A stretch of DNA of 64,000 bases from Allosediminivita pacifica (GTDB taxonomy: Bacteria > Pseudomonadota > Alphaproteobacteria > Rhodobacterales > Rhodobacteraceae): NCBI RefSeq assembly GCF_003054175.1, contig NZ_QBKN01000013.1, forward strand, positions 62,001 through 126,000, in the 5' to 3' direction. This document shows, in pieces, positions 7,340 through 15,786 of this stretch (its first letter is position 1; each line of letters starts with the position of its first letter). The notes under the pieces were generated by a model, which was given only the letters and a program-made list of their open reading frames with translations, did no database searches and was not told the DNA's origin. Made by a program: the position numbers and the translations under genes.

Positions 7340-7962
7340 GGCAGATCCGGGGCGATGGCCTCGCGCACACGGGTGGCGACCGTCTCCTCATCGGCGGCGC
7401 CATCCACCACGCGAAAGCGGCCCGGTGCGTCGGCAGCCAGCCCGAGGAACCCCGCGCGCATGGCCTCCTGCAGGTCGAGACCGAAGTCCTCGAAGCGCAT
7501 CTCGATCCCGCGGCGCGCGTGGGCGCGGGCGAGGGCGTCTGTCGGGGACATGTCGATGAGCACGGTAAGATCCGGTTCGATACCGATCATCAGGTCGTGC
7601 AGCGCGTCGACCTTTTCGCGCAGATCCCCGCGCGACAGCCCCTGGTAGAGCCGCGTGCTGTCGGCAAACCGGTCGCAGATGACGATCTGGCCGGCCTCGA
7701 GCGCGGGCGTGATGACCCGTTCGATGTGATCGCGGCGCGCAGCCGTGAAGAGCAGCATCTCGGTTTCCGCCGACCAGCGGTCCGGGTCGCCCTGCAGGAC
7801 AAGCGCGCGGATTTCCTCGGCGCCGGGCGAGCCGCCCGGTTCGCGAGTCAGGATGCAGTCGCGGCCTTCGCCCGACAGCGTCTCGTAGAGCCGGCGCGCC
7901 TGGGTCGATTTACCCGACCCGTCGATGCCTTCGAAACTCAGAAAAAGCCCCTTGCGGGTCAC
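7336..7962 (-). CDS. tmk: Thymidylate kinase
   Basis: 208 residues, the usual length. Converts dTMP to dTDP with ATP. The P-loop FEGIDGSGKSTQARRL begins at residue 10, the DR(F/Y) motif is ICDRFADST, and a lid-like segment with Arg residues (ARRGIEMRFE) follows. The start overlaps the upstream carboxypeptidase stop by 4 bp, and the stop overlaps holB, so translation of the three genes is probably coupled. Confidence 0.96.
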   Translation of the reverse strand: MTRKGLFLSFEGIDGSGKSTQARRLYETLSGEGRDCILTREPGGSPGAEEIRALVLQGDPDRWSAETEMLLFTAARRDHIERVITPALEAGQIVICDRFADSTRLYQGLSRGDLREKVDALHDLMIGIEPDLTVLIDMSPTDALARAHARRGIEMRFEDFGLDLQEAMRAGFLGLAADAPGRFRVVDGAADEETVATRVREAIAPDLP

Positions 7963-9128
7963 ATCACATCCCCGTCGGGTTCCTGCACGCGCTTGAGAAG
8001 CGCCATGCTCGCCATGCGCAGCCGGGTCACGAAGCCGCCCGCATCGACGGGCGCGGCCGCGAAGAGCGGCACGCGGTGTTCGGGCAGGCCCTCGGGCGAG
8101 ATGATGAGTTCGGCGAGCTGCTGGCCCTTGGCCACGGGCGCGCGGATCGGGCCGGTATACACGACCTCGGCGCTGACGCCTTCGGCCGACATGGTCGGCA
8201 CGAGAAGCGAAACATCGCGGTCGGTGACGAGACCGACGCTGTCCTCCTCGCCCATGAAGACCTCGGCGCGGGCCACTTCCTCGCCGGGGGTGACGAGCGT
8301 GCGTGCGGCGAATTGGCGGAAGGCCCAGTTGACGATGGCCTCGGCTTCCTCGGCGCGGTCGTTTTCGGTGTCGAGACCGGTCATGGTGAAGATCACGCGG
8401 CGCCCGTCCTGCGTGGCGGAGCCGACGAGGCCATAGCCCGCTTCCTGCGTGTGCCCGGTCTTGAGCCCGTCTGCGCCGATGCCAAGGCCGAGCAGCGGGT
8501 TGCGGTTGAAGCGGTTCGTGCGTTCGTTTTCGTCGAAGAGGAATTCACGCTCGGCGAACATCTCGTAGAACTCGGGGAAGTCCTCGATGATGTGGCGGGC
8601 GAGCAGCGTCAGGTCGCGCGCGGACATCACGTGTCCGTCGGCGGGCCAGCCGTTCGAGTTCTTGAAGACGGAATTTGTAAGGCCCATCTGCTGCGCGCGC
8701 TGGGTCATGAGGCGGGCAAAGCCCTCTTCCGTGCCATCCGGGGACAGCGCCTCGGCGATCACCACGCAGGCGTCGTTGCCCGAGAGCACGATGATGCCGC
8801 GCAGCAGGTCCTCGACCTCGACCCGTTCGCCGGCGCGCAGGAAGAGAGTGGAGCCGCCGTAGTCCATGGCGTGCTGCGACACGCGCAGTTCCTCTTCAAG
8901 GCTGAGACGGCCGTCACGCACCGCCTCGAAGGCGATGTAGAGCGTCATCAGCTTAGACATGGAGGCCGGGGGCATCGCCTGGTCCGCGTTCTTGGCCAGC
9001 AGCACGGTGCCGGTGCCGTAGTCGAGAACGAAGGCGGCCCGGGCGCTCGTGTCGAAGGCCTGGGCATTGCCGGCGACGAGCGCGGCGCAGGCCGTGGTCA
9101 GCACGAGGCGGCGTAGGGCGCGGATCAT
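7959..9128 (-). CDS. D-alanyl-D-alanine carboxypeptidase (PBP5/6-type, DacC/DacF-like)
   Basis: 389 residues. A Sec signal peptide (cleavage after ...VAGNAQA, about residue 24) is followed by a serine peptidase S11 domain with S56-x-x-K59 (SMSK), S116-G-N and K223-T-G, the three active-site motifs of low-molecular-mass penicillin-binding proteins. A beta-rich PBP5 C-terminal domain follows from about residue 280, and the protein ends in an amphipathic stretch that may anchor it to the membrane. It would trim terminal D-Ala from peptidoglycan in the periplasm. It sits 33 bp after the SPOR gene and overlaps tmk. Confidence 0.94.
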   Translation of the reverse strand: MIRALRRLVLTTACAALVAGNAQAFDTSARAAFVLDYGTGTVLLAKNADQAMPPASMSKLMTLYIAFEAVRDGRLSLEEELRVSQHAMDYGGSTLFLRAGERVEVEDLLRGIIVLSGNDACVVIAEALSPDGTEEGFARLMTQRAQQMGLTNSVFKNSNGWPADGHVMSARDLTLLARHIIEDFPEFYEMFAEREFLFDENERTNRFNRNPLLGLGIGADGLKTGHTQEAGYGLVGSATQDGRRVIFTMTGLDTENDRAEEAEAIVNWAFRQFAARTLVTPGEEVARAEVFMGEEDSVGLVTDRDVSLLVPTMSAEGVSAEVVYTGPIRAPVAKGQQLAELIISPEGLPEHRVPLFAAAPVDAGGFVTRLRMASMALLKRVQEPDGDVM

Positions 9129-9161
9129 GGGGCAGCTCCTGTCCTTTGGGTCGGGACGCCG

Positions 9162-9941
9162 TCAGCCGTCGACGGCGTAGGCGTCCGAAAATCCGGTTCC
9201 GCGGATCGTGTCAAGCAGCGTCGCACGTTCCTCCGCGTTCTGTGAGGGGCCGACAAGCACGCGCCAGTAGGCCTTGCCGTCGCGTGACTGCGTCTTCAGC
9301 GTGGGGACCATGCCTGCCTCGCGCAGTGTCGTGGCGGTGTTCCGGGCGTTCTGTTCGACGCTGAAGATCCCGACCTGGATGAAGGGCTTGTCGAGCGAGG
9401 ACGCGGGAGCGCCGGGGGCGGGGTCGGTTTGCGTCGTCGGGGCAGGGCGCGAGGTAGTCTGCAGGTCCGGCGTGGGGCCGTTCTCGCGCCGGAGCGCCAC
9501 CACGTCGAGGCTGGCGGGGACACTGGCCGTCATGCCAAGCGCCGCCGCGGCCTCGGAGGACACCTGCAGGCGCGGACCCGATGTGTTGGCCTTGCGCGGG
9601 TAGAGGGCGCCCATGACGAAGGCACCGTTGGTTTCGTTGCGGATGATCACGCGGCCGGGTTCGCTTGCCTCGGGATGTGAGATCCAGACCCCACCGGACG
9701 ATGGCGTGCCGTCCCACTGGCCTGGCTCGGTGAGCTGAAAGATTTCCGGCGCCTCGATGTCGCGCGGTGCGCTGGCGCTGCCGTCGGCGCGACTGACAGT
9801 CTCGCCCTGCGCATTGTCCGTTCCGCGAAGCGCGCCGCATCCCGCGAGAAGGCCGAGGGCCATCGCGATCGCGAGGCCGCGGCGCAGGGTGCAACCTGGC
9901 GTGCCCATTGTATTGCCGATGATGCGACGCTCACCTGTCAC
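9162..9941 (-). CDS. SPOR-domain lipoprotein, RlpA-like
   Basis: Up to 259 residues. A better start may be the Met at residue 12, which gives a compact signal peptide ending in the lipobox LLAG-C (Cys at about residue 35 of the long form). The middle region (GVWISHPEASEPGRVIIRN, then NTSGPRLQVSSEAAAALG) resembles the double-psi beta-barrel of RlpA. A Pro/Thr-rich linker leads to a C-terminal SPOR domain (FIQVGIFSVEQNA ... YWRVLVGPSQ), which binds denuded glycan strands at septa. Its position ahead of a DD-carboxypeptidase supports an envelope or division role. Lytic activity is not assured. Confidence 0.8.
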   Translation of the reverse strand: MTGERRIIGNTMGTPGCTLRRGLAIAMALGLLAGCGALRGTDNAQGETVSRADGSASAPRDIEAPEIFQLTEPGQWDGTPSSGGVWISHPEASEPGRVIIRNETNGAFVMGALYPRKANTSGPRLQVSSEAAAALGMTASVPASLDVVALRRENGPTPDLQTTSRPAPTTQTDPAPGAPASSLDKPFIQVGIFSVEQNARNTATTLREAGMVPTLKTQSRDGKAYWRVLVGPSQNAEERATLLDTIRGTGFSDAYAVDG

Positions 9942-10127
9942 TGGTCCGTCCCGTCCGGTGGCACCGAAGACCGGTCTTTCCGGCTGCCCTCGCGTGCCTG
10001 CTCTGCCTTGAGGGGCTCTCTCGGCCCTTGGGAAGAGAGTAACCGCAGCGCGCCTTCAAGGGAAGCCCGCTGCGCGGTGTGCCGATGCCCTTCCAGAATC
10101 GCGCGGGCGGGGCTATCGGTCGGGTCC

Positions 10128-10217
10128 GGAGGCTTGGCAGAGTGGTCGATTGCGGCGGTCTTGAAAACCGTTGACCCTTCGCGGGGTCCGTGGGTTCGAA
10201 TCCCACAGCCTCCGCCA
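10128..10217 (+). tRNA. tRNA-Ser(TGA)
   Basis: A 90-nt gene with encoded CCA. The acceptor stem GGAGGCT pairs with AGCCTCC (10207-10213 region). The anticodon loop CTTGAAA has anticodon TGA at 10162-10164. A long class II variable arm (TTGACCCTTCGCGGGGTCC region) is typical of tRNA-Ser, and the T-arm reads GTGGGTTCGAATCCCAC. It decodes UCA/UCN. It marks the border between the core-gene block and the transporter-rich region. Confidence 0.96.
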
Positions 10218-10584
10218 CCTCGCCCTTGGCAGTTTCGATCTCCGTCTTGTCGTGCCGTGTCTTAGGTGGTCCCCGAACTGGGCCCTGGGTCCTCGCGAGG
10301 ACCTTTGCAGCAGGTCGGTCGTGTGTTTGCGTCTTCAACCTCGGGTGGGCGGTGCAACGCCGATCGTGTGAACCGTGTTCGCCACCGACTACGTTTGCGA
10401 CGCCAAGTCGACCTGCCGAAGCTTCGTGACGATTTCTTCGTGCTTGTGCGTCGCCCTCCAAATGCTCCCCGAGTCAGTTCAGTGAGGGCCACTTTCGAGC
10501 GGGCGGGCCAAGGCAGCACATTTGTCCGGGGCTCGAAGCCGGCCAGTTCAGCTTTAGCTACGGCCCTTCTGCGTAGCCGCAATG
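10218..10584. other. Intergenic stretch after tRNA-Ser with no confident gene
   Basis: 367 bp. Open frames exist on both strands (for example minus 10262-10582, rich in Arg and Ser), but none has a good Shine-Dalgarno or a recognisable domain, and the composition looks like a GC-rich shadow. A perfect 16-bp palindrome GGTCCTCGCGAGGACC lies at 10288-10303. Nothing mobile was recognised. Confidence 0.5.
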
Positions 10585-10612
10585 AAAAGGGCCGCCGGTC
10601 AACCGGCGGCCC
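10585..10612 (-). terminator. Terminator of the ABC binding-protein gene
   Basis: Perfect 10-bp stem GGGCCGCCGG / CCGGCGGCCC with a 4-nt loop. On the minus strand it is followed by TTTTCATT. It lies 26 bp beyond the stop of the substrate-binding protein gene. Confidence 0.75.
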
Positions 10613-10638
10613 CAGAGCCTCGAGCAGGCGTCGATGGC

Positions 10639-12228
10639 TTACTCCTTGTCGACCAGCCGGTAGAAGACGAAGTCCGAGGTCGCGCCGTTCACGTAGCCCG
10701 TGACATCCGCGCCCATGGCGACCTCGTAAGAGGCCTGGAACATGATCACGATGGGAGAGGACTCCTGCACCTTGGCCTGCAGGTCACGGTACATCTCGAG
10801 ACGCGCTTCGGGATCGCTTTCCGACAGGGCGGCCATGGTCTGCTCGTTCATCGCGTCCGGGACGGCCCAGGCGTTCCGCCAGGTGGTAGTCGCCTGGTAA
10901 TTGTCGTCGGAGTTGTCGGAGTTGTAGGCAAAGGCCTTGGCGTTCGAATGCGGGTCCATGAAGTCCGGGCCCCAGTACAGCAGCATCGCCTCGTGGGTCC
11001 GCTCGCGATACTTGGTGATGACCTGGGCGCCGGTGCCGGGCAGGATCTCGAAGTCGATGCCCGCGTCGGCAAAGCTCGCCTGCAGCGACTGCGCCATGTC
11101 GGTGAATGGTGCCGCGTTGATCACGTCGAGCGTCACCTCGATCGGAGTCTCGACGCCCGCGTCCTTGAGGATCTGCATTGCCTTCTCGGGATCGTAGGTG
11201 AAGGGCGTCTCGTCGTAGGAGCCGGGGAAGCCCTTGGGCCAGAAGGCCTGGTGGACCTCCATCTGGCCCTTGATGATGGTATCGGTCATACCCGTGTAGT
11301 CGACGAGGTAGCGCGCGGCTTCCCAGACGGCCGGATCGGTCAGGCTGTCGGTCTTCTGGTTGAACGACAGGAAGTGGACGGCCGCCTGCGGGAAGGTCTC
11401 CACCTTCACGTCGTCACCCGACAGCGATGCGACCTGGTCGGGCGTCAGGTTGCGCGCCATGTCGATGTCGCCCTGTTCGAGCAGAAGCTGCTGGGTGGCG
11501 GCCTCGGCCACGTGGCGGATGATGACCTGGGACATCGCGGGCGCGCCCTTGAAGTAGTCCTCGTTGGCGGCCATGCGCACCATCTGGCCCGGGGTGTAGC
11601 CGGTCAGTTCGAACGGGCCGGAGCCTGCCGAGTTGGCGTTCAGCCAGGCGTTGCCCATGTCGCCGTCCTGCTCGTTCTCCATCACCAGCGCCTTGTCGAC
11701 GATGGAGGCGGGACGCGCGGCCAGCACGTTGAGCACGAAGGCGGGCGAGAAGTCGCCCTCGTATTTCACCGTCACGACGTTGCCGTCGGCGGTGACCATG
11801 TCGTCCACGTTCTCCGGGGTCCAGCCAAGCTGGGCGAGGATGAAGGCAGGCGTCAGGTTCAGCTTGATGACGCGCGAGAGCGAGAACAGCACGTCCTCGG
11901 CGGTCACCGGGTTGCCCGAGTTGAAGACGGCATCGTCGCGCAGGGTGAAGGCGATGGTCTTGGCCTCTGCGTCGACCTCCCACTCGGTCGCGATGCCGGG
12001 CGCGAGGACGGTCGGGTCCTCGGCATCGTACTGGACAAGGCGGTCATAGAGGTTGGTGACCAGCTCGCCCGAGGTGAACTCGTAGGCCTGGGCCGGGTCG
12101 ATCGCGACGATGTCGTCGATGTTCTGGGCGATGACCAGCACGTCATCGGGCGTGTCGGCCAGCGCCGCGGTGCCCGCCAGGGGCAGCGCGAGCGCCGAGG
12201 CGAGCAGCGCGGGTTTCAGCATGTTCAT
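10639..12228 (-). CDS. Family 5 (peptide/dipeptide-type) ABC transporter substrate-binding protein
   Basis: 529 residues from the ATG at 12228, chosen because AAGGAG lies 6 nt upstream and a clean signal peptide follows (MNMLKPALLASALALPLAG...ALA). A longer frame to 12258 exists. Typical SBP_bac_5 features: IDPAQAYEFTSGELVTNLYDRLVQ near the N-terminus, ATEWEVDAEAKTIAFTLRDDAVF, and WGPDFMDPHSNAK. Periplasmic receptor for peptides or peptide-like ligands. It is transcribed after the XRE-cupin gene, while the matching permease and ATPase genes lie divergently at 13.0-16.6 kb. The ligand is unknown; an amidohydrolase at the far end of the cluster suggests an amide or ester substrate. Confidence 0.9.
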   Translation of the reverse strand: MNMLKPALLASALALPLAGTAALADTPDDVLVIAQNIDDIVAIDPAQAYEFTSGELVTNLYDRLVQYDAEDPTVLAPGIATEWEVDAEAKTIAFTLRDDAVFNSGNPVTAEDVLFSLSRVIKLNLTPAFILAQLGWTPENVDDMVTADGNVVTVKYEGDFSPAFVLNVLAARPASIVDKALVMENEQDGDMGNAWLNANSAGSGPFELTGYTPGQMVRMAANEDYFKGAPAMSQVIIRHVAEAATQQLLLEQGDIDMARNLTPDQVASLSGDDVKVETFPQAAVHFLSFNQKTDSLTDPAVWEAARYLVDYTGMTDTIIKGQMEVHQAFWPKGFPGSYDETPFTYDPEKAMQILKDAGVETPIEVTLDVINAAPFTDMAQSLQASFADAGIDFEILPGTGAQVITKYRERTHEAMLLYWGPDFMDPHSNAKAFAYNSDNSDDNYQATTTWRNAWAVPDAMNEQTMAALSESDPEARLEMYRDLQAKVQESSPIVIMFQASYEVAMGADVTGYVNGATSDFVFYRLVDKE

Positions 12229-12271
12229 TTGGCTCTCCTTGTTGGTGTTCGATGGCATGGGACGGCGTTGC

Positions 12272-12883
12272 TCAGCTTTCCAGCTGCGCCATCTCCGGTA
12301 GTTTCATCCCGCCCTTGCGGTTCAGAACGGCAAGGGTTCCGGTCCAGAGGATGCGGACGGGCCTGTCGGTGGGATTGGTCCATGAATGGGGCCGCAGCCC
12401 GCTGTAGTGCAGGCTGTCGCCGGCCTTCATGCGAATGATCTGACCGTCGAGTGTCTGCTCTATCTCGCCTTCCAGGATGTAGATGATCTCCTCGCCCTCG
12501 TGGCTGACCACTTCGGAGGCATATCCGGCCGGTACGTGGAGAATGTAGCTCGACAGCTCGGCCCCGGGGAAGTCAGTGGCGAGATTCTCGTATCCGATGG
12601 ACGAGCCGTTGAGCGAGAATTGCGGTCGGGTCTCGGCGCAGGTCAGGCTGTCGGCGGGGCCGGGGGTGGCGATGAAGTATTCAAGCTTCACGTCCAGCGC
12701 CGCGGCGATCTGTGCCAGCGTTCCGAGCGTCGGCGTGGCATTGTCGCGCTCCACCTGGCTGAGATAGCCGACCGAGACGCCAGCGGTATCGCCCATGACC
12801 TGCAGCGTCAGCCCGAGCTGCTTGCGGCGCTTGCGAATGAGGGGGCCGAGCTGCGGCTCGGTCTTGTGTTTCTCCCGTGTCAT
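12272..12883 (-). CDS. XRE-family transcriptional regulator with cupin sensor domain
   Basis: 203 residues. The N-terminal HTH_3 (about 13-68: IRKRRKQLGLTLQVMGDTAG, then VSVGYLSQVERDNATPTLGT) is followed by a cupin_2 barrel (about 115-185: VPAGYASEVVSHEGEEIIYI, then LEGEIEQTLDGQIIRMKAGD). This architecture (PuuR/SutR-like) usually senses a small metabolite and controls the neighbouring transport or catabolic genes. It lies 43 bp before the substrate-binding protein on the same strand and is divergent from the permease operon. Two CAAAAATT copies 20 bp apart in the divergent promoter are likely operators. Confidence 0.9.
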   Translation of the reverse strand: MTREKHKTEPQLGPLIRKRRKQLGLTLQVMGDTAGVSVGYLSQVERDNATPTLGTLAQIAAALDVKLEYFIATPGPADSLTCAETRPQFSLNGSSIGYENLATDFPGAELSSYILHVPAGYASEVVSHEGEEIIYILEGEIEQTLDGQIIRMKAGDSLHYSGLRPHSWTNPTDRPVRILWTGTLAVLNRKGGMKLPEMAQLES

Positions 12884-12899
12884 CGCGGGGTCCTTCCGA

Positions 12900-12960
12900 A
12901 ACTATCTCGTGGACCTTACAAAAATTTTTTTACTATGGCAAAAATTCTTGCGACACTGCG
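12900..12960. promoter_or_regulatory. AT-rich divergent promoter with tandem CAAAAATT sites
   Basis: In a GC-rich setting this short block is strongly AT-rich. CAAAAATT occurs at 12919-12926 and again at 12939-12946, exactly 20 bp (two helical turns) apart. A minus-strand promoter fits as TTGCCA (12941-12936), a 17-bp spacer and TAAGGT (12918-12913), with one repeat inside the spacer. A plus-strand -10 candidate is TACTAT (12931-12936). It probably serves both the XRE-cupin/SBP transcript and the permease operon. Confidence 0.5.
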
Positions 12961-13001
12961 GACTGGATTTCAATTGGCAGAGGCCACGGGAGGCGGAGAC
13001 C

Positions 13002-14045
13002 TTGGCGACAGATGCAACAATGGCCGTCCGGGCGGGACGCAGCGCGCGTGGGATCGGCGGCTTTGTCATCGTCACCGCGCTGACCTTCCTGGGCTTGCTG
13101 GCCATCACGTTTTTCATCGGGCGGGTGGTGCCCATCGACCCCGTCCTGTCGGTGGTCGGAGACAGGGCGACGCAGGCACAATACGACGCCGCCCGCGTGG
13201 CCATGGGCCTCGACCGTCCACTCGTCGTTCAGTTCTTCGACTACGTCTGGTCGGTGATGCAGGGCGACCTGGGCACATCGATCTCGACAAACCGGCCGGT
13301 CGCGGTTGACCTGCTGCGCGTCTTTCCCGCGACGCTCGAGATGGCGACGCTCGGCATCATCATCGGCATCGTTCTGGGCGTGCCCGCCGGGGTCTGGGCC
13401 GCCACGCGCCGCGGCGAATGGGTGGACCAGGTGATGCGGGTCTTCGCGCTGCTCGGCTACTCGGTTCCCGCTTTCTGGCTCGGTCTCGTCGGGCTGGCGT
13501 TCTTCTACGCGGGGCTGGGTTGGGTCGCGGGACCGGGGCGCCTCGACATCTTCTATGAAGGTCTCGTCCCCTCGCGCACCAATGTCATGCTGATCGACGC
13601 GGCGCTGGCCGGCGACTGGACCGTGTTCGGCAACGCGCTGTCGCACCTCGTTCTGCCGGCCTCGATCCTTGGCTTCTTCTCGCTCGCCTTCATCGCGCGA
13701 ATGACGCGAAGCTTCATGCTGGACCAGCTTGGCCAGGAGTTCATCACCACCGCCCGGGTCAAGGGCGTGCCGGAGTGGCGGGTGGTCTGGGTCCATGCCT
13801 TCATGCCGATCCGGGTGCCGCTGATCACCGTCATCGGCCTGTCCTACGCGGCACTGCTGGAAGGATCGGTGATGATCGAGACGGTCTTCAGCTGGCCCGG
13901 CATCGGCAACTACCTGACCACTGCGCTTCTGAATGCCGACATGAATGCCGTGCTGGGGGCGACGCTGGTGATCGGCTCCGTCTTCATCCTGATCAACAAG
14001 ATCTCGGACGTACTCTACCGCGTCCTCGATCCGAGGAGCAAATGA
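13002..14045 (+). CDS. Peptide-type ABC transporter permease (DppB-like)
   Basis: About 347 residues. I chose the TTG at 13002 because GGGAGG lies 8 nt upstream; the ATG at 13020 (MAVRAGRS) is the alternative and lacks an SD. A longer frame reaching into the regulator gene is unlikely. BPD_transp_1 domain with six membrane segments, the DppB-type N-terminus (FIGRVVPIDPVLSVVGDRAT, then MGLDRPLVVQFFDY) and the EAA loop ARVKGVPEWRVVWVHAF. Forms the inner-membrane channel with the next gene, which it overlaps by ATGA. Substrate unknown. Confidence 0.88.
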   Translation: MATDATMAVRAGRSARGIGGFVIVTALTFLGLLAITFFIGRVVPIDPVLSVVGDRATQAQYDAARVAMGLDRPLVVQFFDYVWSVMQGDLGTSISTNRPVAVDLLRVFPATLEMATLGIIIGIVLGVPAGVWAATRRGEWVDQVMRVFALLGYSVPAFWLGLVGLAFFYAGLGWVAGPGRLDIFYEGLVPSRTNVMLIDAALAGDWTVFGNALSHLVLPASILGFFSLAFIARMTRSFMLDQLGQEFITTARVKGVPEWRVVWVHAFMPIRVPLITVIGLSYAALLEGSVMIETVFSWPGIGNYLTTALLNADMNAVLGATLVIGSVFILINKISDVLYRVLDPRSK

Positions 14046-14947
14046 TGAGCCCCCGTGACTGGCTTCTCGACGACAGCCCCGCCACGCTGACCCAGGCGAA
14101 CTTGGGCCGTGCCTGGCGTATGACGACAGCCCTCCTGCGCAATCCGCTGGCTGTCGCCGGAATCCTGATCGTCCTGCTGCTGCTGGCCACCGCGCTATTC
14201 GCGCCCTGGATCGCGCCCGAAAGTCCGGTGGGGCAGAATCTGCGGACGCGCCTGCTTCCTCCCTCGGCCGAGCACTGGATGGGCACCGACGAACTGGGGC
14301 GCGACATCTTCAGCCGCGTCGTCTACGGGTCGCGCATCACCTTGATGATCGTGGCGCTGGTGGCCGTGATCTCGGCCCCGCTGGGGCTCATAATCGGCGC
14401 GGTCGCGGGCTACTTCGGCGGCTGGGTCGATCGCGTCCTGATGGGGGTGACCGACATCTTTCTTTCGCTGCCCAAGCTCATCCTCGCGTTGGCCTTCGTC
14501 GCGGCGCTCGGGCCGGGTATCGAGAACGCGATCATCGCCATCGCGATCACCGCCTGGCCGGCCTACGCGCGGATCGCACGGGCGGAAACGCTGACCTTCC
14601 GCAACTCCGAGTACATCCAGGCCGTCCGGCTCGTCGGCGGGTCGCATGCCCGGATCATCTTTCGGCACGTGCTGCCGCTTTGCACCTCGTCGATGATCGT
14701 GAGGGTCACGCTGGACATGGCAGGCATCATCCTGACCGCCGCTGGTCTCGGCTTTCTGGGGCTCGGCGCGCAGCCGCCGCTGCCGGAATGGGGTGCCATG
14801 ATTTCCCGGGGCCGGACATTTATCCTCGACCAGTGGTGGGTCGCCACCATGCCGGGCTTTGCCATCATTCTTGTCTCGCTGGGCTTCTGTTTCCTGGGCG
14901 ACGGGCTGCGAGACGTGCTCGATCCCAAGCAAGGGAGCGAGAAATGA
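14042..14947 (+). CDS. Peptide-type ABC transporter permease (DppC-like)
   Basis: 301 residues from the ATG at 14042, which overlaps the previous stop by ATGA. The OppC N-terminal segment is followed by HWMGTDELGRDIFSRVVYG, the hallmark of DppC/OppC, then six membrane segments and the EAA loop YIQAVRLVGGSHARIIFRHV. Pairs with the DppB-like permease. Its stop overlaps the first ATPase gene, so permeases and ATPases are probably translated in step. Confidence 0.92.
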   Translation: MMSPRDWLLDDSPATLTQANLGRAWRMTTALLRNPLAVAGILIVLLLLATALFAPWIAPESPVGQNLRTRLLPPSAEHWMGTDELGRDIFSRVVYGSRITLMIVALVAVISAPLGLIIGAVAGYFGGWVDRVLMGVTDIFLSLPKLILALAFVAALGPGIENAIIAIAITAWPAYARIARAETLTFRNSEYIQAVRLVGGSHARIIFRHVLPLCTSSMIVRVTLDMAGIILTAAGLGFLGLGAQPPLPEWGAMISRGRTFILDQWWVATMPGFAIILVSLGFCFLGDGLRDVLDPKQGSEK

Positions 14948-15786
14948 ACGAGACACCGCTTCTGGAAGTCGAGGATCTTCGCGTCAGTTTCGCCACGCCC
15001 AACGGGCCGGTCGAGGTGGTGAAGGGCCTCTCGTTCACTCTGGGTCGCGAAGAGCGCCTGGGCATCGTCGGCGAAAGCGGATCGGGCAAGTCGATGACCG
15101 GCCGGTCGATCCTGCGCCTGATCCGGGCGCCGGGAAAGCAGACGGCCAAGACATTGCGCTTTGACGGGCTGGACCTCATGGCGCAGGGCAACCGCCAGAT
15201 GCGCAAGGTGCGCGGCGCGCGGATCTCGATGATCATGCAGGACCCGAAGTTCTCGCTCAATCCGGTCATGACCATTGGCGAGCAGATCGCCGAGGCCTTG
15301 CGGGTGCATGAGCGCCTTCCGCGCCGCGACCTGCGGGCCAGGGTGATCGAGATGCTGACCTCGGTACGCATCAACGACCCCGGCCGCGTGGCCAGGATGT
15401 ATCCGCACGAGGTGTCGGGCGGCATGGGGCAGCGGGTCATGATCGCCATGATGCTGATCCCACGCCCCCAGCTCCTGATCGCGGACGAGCCGACCTCGGC
15501 ACTGGACGTCTCCGTGCAGGCGCAGGTGCTGGATCTGATCGAGGAACTGGTGACCGGCAACGGCATGGGCCTGATCCTGATCAGTCACGACCTGAACCTT
15601 GTGGCGCGCTACTGCGACCGGATCCTGGTGATGAACGGGGGAGAGGTGGTCGAGGCCTGCGCCGCGCAGCGCCTTCACGAGGCCAGCCATCCCTACACCC
15701 GCGGACTTCTGGCGGCCCAGCCTCGCATGGAAGAGACCCGCGACGAACTTCCGGTTCTCGACCGAAGCGGAGGAGCAGGCACATGA
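14944..15786 (+). CDS. Peptide-type ABC transporter ATPase (DppD-like)
   Basis: 280 residues from the ATG at 14944 (MNETPLLEVEDLRV). Walker [10 protein letters not shown]-loop region SMIMQDPKFSLNP, signature VSGGMGQRV, Walker [13 protein letters not shown] and H-loop ISHDLNLV are all present. At 280 residues it is shorter than DppD (about 325), and the C-terminal oligopeptide-HPY region is cut back. Overlaps both neighbours by 4 bp. Confidence 0.92.
   Translation: MNETPLLEVEDLRVSFATPNGPVEVVKGLSFTLGREERLGIVGESGSGKSMTGRSILRLIRAPGKQTAKTLRFDGLDLMAQGNRQMRKVRGARISMIMQDPKFSLNPVMTIGEQIAEALRVHERLPRRDLRARVIEMLTSVRINDPGRVARMYPHEVSGGMGQRVMIAMMLIPRPQLLIADEPTSALDVSVQAQVLDLIEELVTGNGMGLILISHDLNLVARYCDRILVMNGGEVVEACAAQRLHEASHPYTRGLLAAQPRMEETRDELPVLDRSGGAGT

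Noticed and set aside
10262-10582. Minus-strand 106-codon frame after tRNA-Ser
   Set aside because: Arg/Ser-rich with no SD or recognisable domain, overlapping other open frames; not supported as a gene.
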